Shown here: positions 10,702 through 14,983 of the stretch, one piece after another | Position numbering within the stretch: position 1 is the stretch's first letter | Layout of the letters: each line of letters starts with the position of its first letter | Source of the DNA: an uncultured Mycoplasmataceae bacterium | GTDB taxonomy: Bacteria > Bacillota_I > Bacilli_A > Mycoplasmatales > Mycoplasmoidaceae | DNA length: 14,983 nt | Reading direction: 5' to 3' | Assembly (NCBI GenBank): GCA_949289925.1 | Contig: CASEPW010000044.1 | Location: 1-14,983 of the forward strand | The notes under the pieces: model-generated | Told to the model about the DNA's origin: nothing | Seen by the model: only the letters and a program-made list of their open reading frames with translations | Databases searched by the model: none | Made by a program: the position numbers and the translations under genes

Positions 10702-10733
10702 ATATTTTATTATATATTATATATATAAAATAT
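10702..10733. repeat. 9-bp perfect inverted repeat before gene B
   Basis: On the minus strand ATATTTTAT (10725-10733) pairs exactly with ATAAAATAT (10702-10710), enclosing 14 bases that contain one TATAAT. The second arm abuts the ATG. The arms are A/T only and there is no terminator-like T-run. Confidence 0.5.
10709..10721 (-). promoter_or_regulatory. Candidate -10 boxes (two TATAAT) before gene B
   Basis: TATAAT occurs on the minus strand at 10716-10721 (14 bases before the ATG) and at 10709-10714 (7 bases before). The first matches the distance seen before gene A. The 37-base spacer is A/T only and has no Shine-Dalgarno sequence; a third TATAAT sits at 10732-10737. Promoter activity is inferred, with chance a real alternative. 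Confidence 0.35.
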
Positions 10734-10738
10734 TATAT

Positions 10739-13700
10739 TTATTTTAAGCCACGTATTCTCTTGTATCTAAATATAAAATATACAAATAAAACCACTGCAA
10801 CTAAACCAACAAATCCTAAAACACCATAAATAGCATATTTGATAGTTGGATTTTCTTTTGAAATTGGCAAGGAATTTTGGATTTTAAAACCTGTGATTGT
10901 AATTTCAATATTTTCTTCATTGATAAATTCACCTTTTTGATTAAAGAAGTTTGAAATATTTGCAGTAACCTTTATTGAACCTTTTTGGATGTCATATGAT
11001 TGAGGAATATAACCTAATATTTCAATTTTTGTATTTTTATTATTTGGTAAAGGAGTTATATTTGAAACTAATGTATTTGCCATTATAGATAATTCTTTAA
11101 ATTGTTGATTAATTTCTTCTGAAGACATATTTTCAAATTCAATTGGTGCGATAGCTTGATTACCTATAGAAATAGACATCCCTTTTGTATTAATCATAAT
11201 ATCATCAATTTTTGTAGGATTAGTTGATAAAAATCCTGAAAATTTAACCTTTTGTGTTAATCTTTCTGTTGATGTTAAGACTCCATTCTTATTATAGAAA
11301 TTAGTAATTGAAACATTAGCTTCAATTGTTCCAGACAAGTTATCATAAGAAATTATTTCAACAGGAAGAATAGAGCTTTCATCAAAATTATTAGGCAAGT
11401 TAACAAATGCATTATTATTAGATGTACCTATTTTTGATACAAGGAATTGTCTTAATTGATTTGGAGTAACAAATTGTGGAATTTGCTCTGTTAAATCTTT
11501 ATTATCTATTGAAATTAAACTATTAATTGATGTTTTTGGTGTTTGTTTAAAACCTGTAATCTTCAAAATTCTAGTAGTTTGTACCAAACTAACATTAGAA
11601 TCATCACCATAATAATTATTAAATGTTATATGAACAACTAATTCGCCCTTTTTATTTGCATCTAAATTTTCATTTATAGGAGCGTAAACTTGTAATAAAT
11701 TATCATCAATATTAAAATCATTTGGCATATTCTTAAAAATTTTGTTTTCAAGATTTTTAATCAATTCTTTTAATAAATTTGAAGAATCAGGAGAAGTTAT
11801 ATATTCATACGGACTTTTTAAATATTGAGATGAATCTAATTCCTTAATAGAAACAGTAGTAGATATTTCAGAAGGAGAAATTTGTTTAAACCCATAAATA
11901 TATACAATTGGTTTTAAAGGATAGTTTGTAGAAACAAAAATATTACCATTGGAATTATAATATTTGTATAACTCAATCGTTGCTGATATAACACCATCTC
12001 TATTATTTTTACTTTCAATTACTACATCAAAATCTGATAAATTTAAGGTTTCATTAACTAAATTATTGAATATATAATTTTTATTTTTAAATATTATTTC
12101 TTTCAACATTGCTTCATCTACATTTGAAGGAGAAATATTTGTATATCCTGATAAAATGATTGAACTATTTATAGATGTTGGTTTGTTTTTCTTAAATCCT
12201 GTCAATTCTACTTCTGATGATAATAATGTTGGAGAGTTTTGAACTAATCTTGATTGTTCATCGTAATAAGTAGATAAAGAAACTTCAACAACAAGTATTC
12301 CTTCTTTATTATTTCATTTTTGTGTTTTCTTTACCTGGAAGTCTTGAATAGTTAATTCATTTGTAGGAAATGAATTTATGAATAATTCTCTATTATTTCA
12401 TAGATAGTAATGTAAATCATTTTCATTAACCTCAGAAGGTAATTCATTTGAGAAACCTACAACATTTAAAGTTTTGTTTATGGTTGTTTGATCTGCTTTT
12501 TTAAATCCACTAATTGTAATAAACTCTTTTAATGATTCTCCTGAATTTTGAGCGACAATTAATTGACCTTGACTATTATAATATTTATTCAATAAAATAT
12601 AAGCAGTTATTTCACCTTTTTTATTTGATTTTTCATCGACTGAAATTGAAAAATCTGCTTGTGTAACTCCTGCAGGTAAATTTGAAAAAATTACATCCCT
12701 ATTAGCATATATTTTTTCTGATATTTCTTGTTCACTAACACTTGAAGGTAAAATATCTTCATATTCTTCTAGTGTGAAAATATCTTTAGCATATGTTTGC
12801 CCAATAGTTTCAAAACCTGATAATAAAACTTGTTGAGTATATGTTTCTCCTGGTTTACTTAATAAACCATCATTCTTGTAAAAACTGTCAATTGTTATTT
12901 CACCTGAAATTTGACCTAATTTATTATTAGCTGGTGAAATCGATCTAAATGATTTTATATTTGAAGATTTAAATGATGGTGTAGGATTTTCAATAATACT
13001 TAAAGCATTGTTTCTTAAAATATTTAAAATTTGTTCATCACTAAGATCGCTTGCTTTTTTATTTCTAAACTCATTTAATTTAATAATATTTTTTATTGTT
13101 GTAGCTGTTTCAGTAGAAAGATTAGTAATAGTTATTGGAAAATCTTTTCATGCATCATGCTCATTTATTCATTCTCCACTTTCTTCATAATAATTGTTAA
13201 TCGAAACAATTGCTGATAAAGTACCAATTACATTATTAACAATAATTGTAGAAGGATTTATTCTTATATTAGACATAGTGAAATCATCAGGTTTGTTAAT
13301 TATAGAATTAGATCTCAATAACAATTCAGATATTTTAGTTGTTGTAAAATCAGATGGTTTTGGAATATTTCCAAACGGGAATAAGTTTGATGCATCAATA
13401 GTAGAAAGTATTTCGGTTTTCCCTGGAATTGATTTAAACCCATTTATTATTATTTTTTTAGATAATGGTTGTTTTTTTCCTTCTTCACCTGATATTAATA
13501 ATCCTGTTTTATTATCAAAGTATTTATAAAGATTAACAGTTAATACAATTGTTCCATTAACATTATTAGAGAAAATAAATTTATAATCAAAATTCAGATC
13601 TTCATAACTCAAATTAGAAGGTGAATTATGAATGAAATTATTTCTAAATATTCAAACAACTTCTTTTAATTGTTCTTCAGTAATGTTAGTTGGTAAAACA

Positions 13701-14983
13701 TCTGCATATAAATTATTTGGTAAATCTAAAGTGTCATCAATAGTTGTTGGTTGAACAGGTTTAAAACCTATAAATTTTACACTTTGTTTCATAACATTTA
13801 CTGAATCAAAGTCAGTAACAATAAGTTCACCTATATCATTATTAGCATAATATGTATTTATTTTTAAATCAGCAATTAATGTACCTTCAACATTATCAAT
13901 TATTACATTAGATATTTGAAAATCATCAATTGAAAAAGTTGATGGAACATTTAGAAAAATACTATTTTCATATTCTAAAATAAGATCATTCATAGTTTGT
14001 TTATCAAAAATAACATATTGAATATAATTAGATGAATAATAAACATTATCACTAACATCAATCAACGCTTCAATAGTAGTAGGGTTAATCGCATTGAAAC
14101 CTGAAATATTAACAATGTTTGAAATTGGCATGTTAGTTACAAGACACTCGTCCCCTGAATAATAATTATTAACTGTGACATTAACAACAACAGAACCATC
14201 TTTGTTGTTATAACTTGTTTTTTGTACAGATTCAACTGTAAAAACATCTGGGACATTTTCAAAAAATAAATGAATATTGTTTTTGATAATTTCCATTATT
14301 TTTTCTTCTAGAATTTCCTGAGGTAATATATCACCATATATAGTATTATCTAAAAGTACATTAGGGTTAAAAATAGTTTCCCCTATTTTTTTAAAACCAG
14401 TTAATATTAATCCATTAAAAGATTTAACCTTAGTAGAAATAACACCATTTGAAACATAATATTTATCTATTTTAATATTAACTGTTATTTCCCCTTTTGC
14501 ATTATTTGGTTTAATGTTATATACATCAACTATATTTGTTGAATTGAAATCTTCAGGTAAATTTTTAAATATTTCATTTATATTACCGGCAATAATTGCA
14601 TTTTTTAAAATCTCTACATCCAAACTTTCAGGAATAATTTCTGAATATGTTTCAGGAACCTGAAACGTTTTTATCATTTTTGTTGCTAATATAGTTTTGA
14701 AATTCATTACTTGAACTGTACCTGAACGTAAAGAGTTAGTTTGATTAACAAAATTTGCTGAACCATCAACTATTTCAAAATATCTATCAATACTATATGA
14801 TATAGAAATTGACCCTGTTGAAACATCTTTAGCAATAATTCTTAGATTTAATAAATTTTGATCAAATACAAATTCAGATGGTAAATTTTCAATAAAAATA
14901 TTTATATTATCCTTAATAATTTTTGACATCAACTCTAATGTTACATCGTTTGGAGAAATGTTTTCAGCAACACCATCAGGAAG
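10739..14983 (-). CDS. Giant modular surface protein C (N-terminus beyond window), Lipoprotein_17-like repeats
   Basis: Open from the right window edge through 1414 codons to TAA at 10739-10741, with TGA as Trp at 13652, 13169, 13148, 12398 and 12314. Start and signal region lie outside the window. Thirteen repeat units are visible, with the signature at visible residues 94 (degenerate, MNFK), 196, 295, 406, 515, 621 (degenerate, NLS), 723, 826, 929, 1031, 1144, 1250 and 1365, a mean spacing near 106. The last unit leads through a short linker into a membrane helix at visible residues 1383-1405 and the basic tail RYKRIRGLK, the same ending as in B. The last unit plus helix plus tail is about the same length in B and C (47 and 50 residues), so the two proteins are clearly paralogous. 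It is the first of three co-directional genes. Surface location is inferred from the C-terminal anchor and basic inside tail; function is unknown. Confidence 0.9.
10769..10837 (-). other. C-terminal membrane helix of protein C
   Basis: Visible residues 1383-1405, from YAIYGVLGF to LFVYFIF, are hydrophobic and are followed by RYKRIRGLK and stop. The arrangement matches the end of protein B, including a Tyr/Ala/Ile/Gly/Val start and a V-Y-x plus RYK finish. Confidence 0.88.
10838..14983 (-). repeat. Tandem protein-repeat array of gene C (13 units visible)
   Basis: The signature codons begin (top of Gly or its equivalent) at 14704, 14398, 14101, 13768, 13441, 13123, 12817, 12508, 12199, 11893, 11554, 11236 and 10891. 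Examples are GFKKIGET, GFNAINPT, GFKPVQPT, GFKKNKPT and GFKQISPS. Most units keep the NLP..F segment and a YY turn before G. The array continues past the right edge of the window. Confidence 0.9.

Noticed and set aside
1130..13529. Plus-strand open frames such as 8363-8752, 10193-10534 and 13194-13529
   Set aside because: They lie antisense to continuous repeat-coding frames, have no recognisable domains and share repeated meaningless words (such as DLKPV) that are just the reverse of the GFK signature DNA.
10739..13654. Gene C as a chain of small genes with TTG starts (for example at 12205, 13612 and 14932)
   Set aside because: These TTG codons are internal leucines directly after TGA-Trp segments, in the same frame, with no ribosome binding site and in the middle of repeat units.

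Overview
The window comes from a mollicute (Mycoplasma or Ureaplasma type). Three long reading frames stay open only if TGA is read as tryptophan (genetic code 4): I count 19 in-frame TGA and one TGG. By eye the DNA is about three quarters A+T, rich in Asn, Ile, Lys and Ser codons. The encoded proteins are built from a roughly 105-residue repeat ending in a GFK..(S)PT signature, which resembles the mollicute 'lipoprotein-associated' domain Lipoprotein_17 (Pfam PF04200). The species cannot be fixed from this sequence.

Layout: three giant paralogous genes run head to tail on the minus strand and fill everything except 64 bases. In transcription order they are: (C) 14983 to 10739, truncated at its N-terminus by the window edge, 1414 residues visible with 13 repeat units, a C-terminal membrane helix and a basic tail; (B) 10701 to 3382, complete, 2439 residues, with an N-terminal hydrophobic signal, a non-repeat region, 21 repeat units, a C-terminal membrane helix and a basic tail; (A) 3354 to 1, complete N-terminus with signal and 10 repeat units visible, C-terminus beyond the window. 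The two spacers (37 and 27 bases) are pure A/T. They have no Shine-Dalgarno sequence and no terminator, but each has a TATAAT about 13 to 14 bases before the ATG and a perfect inverted repeat next to or across the start codon.

Interpretation: the locus looks like a cluster of very large, non-lipidated surface proteins, probably exported through the N-terminal signal and held by the C-terminal helix, with strings of diverged domains outside the cell. Adhesion, a surface coat or antigenic variation are reasonable roles, but none is shown by the sequence. No enzymes, RNA genes, mobile elements or CRISPR arrays were seen. Under the standard code the same DNA would be wrongly split into more than a dozen fragments.
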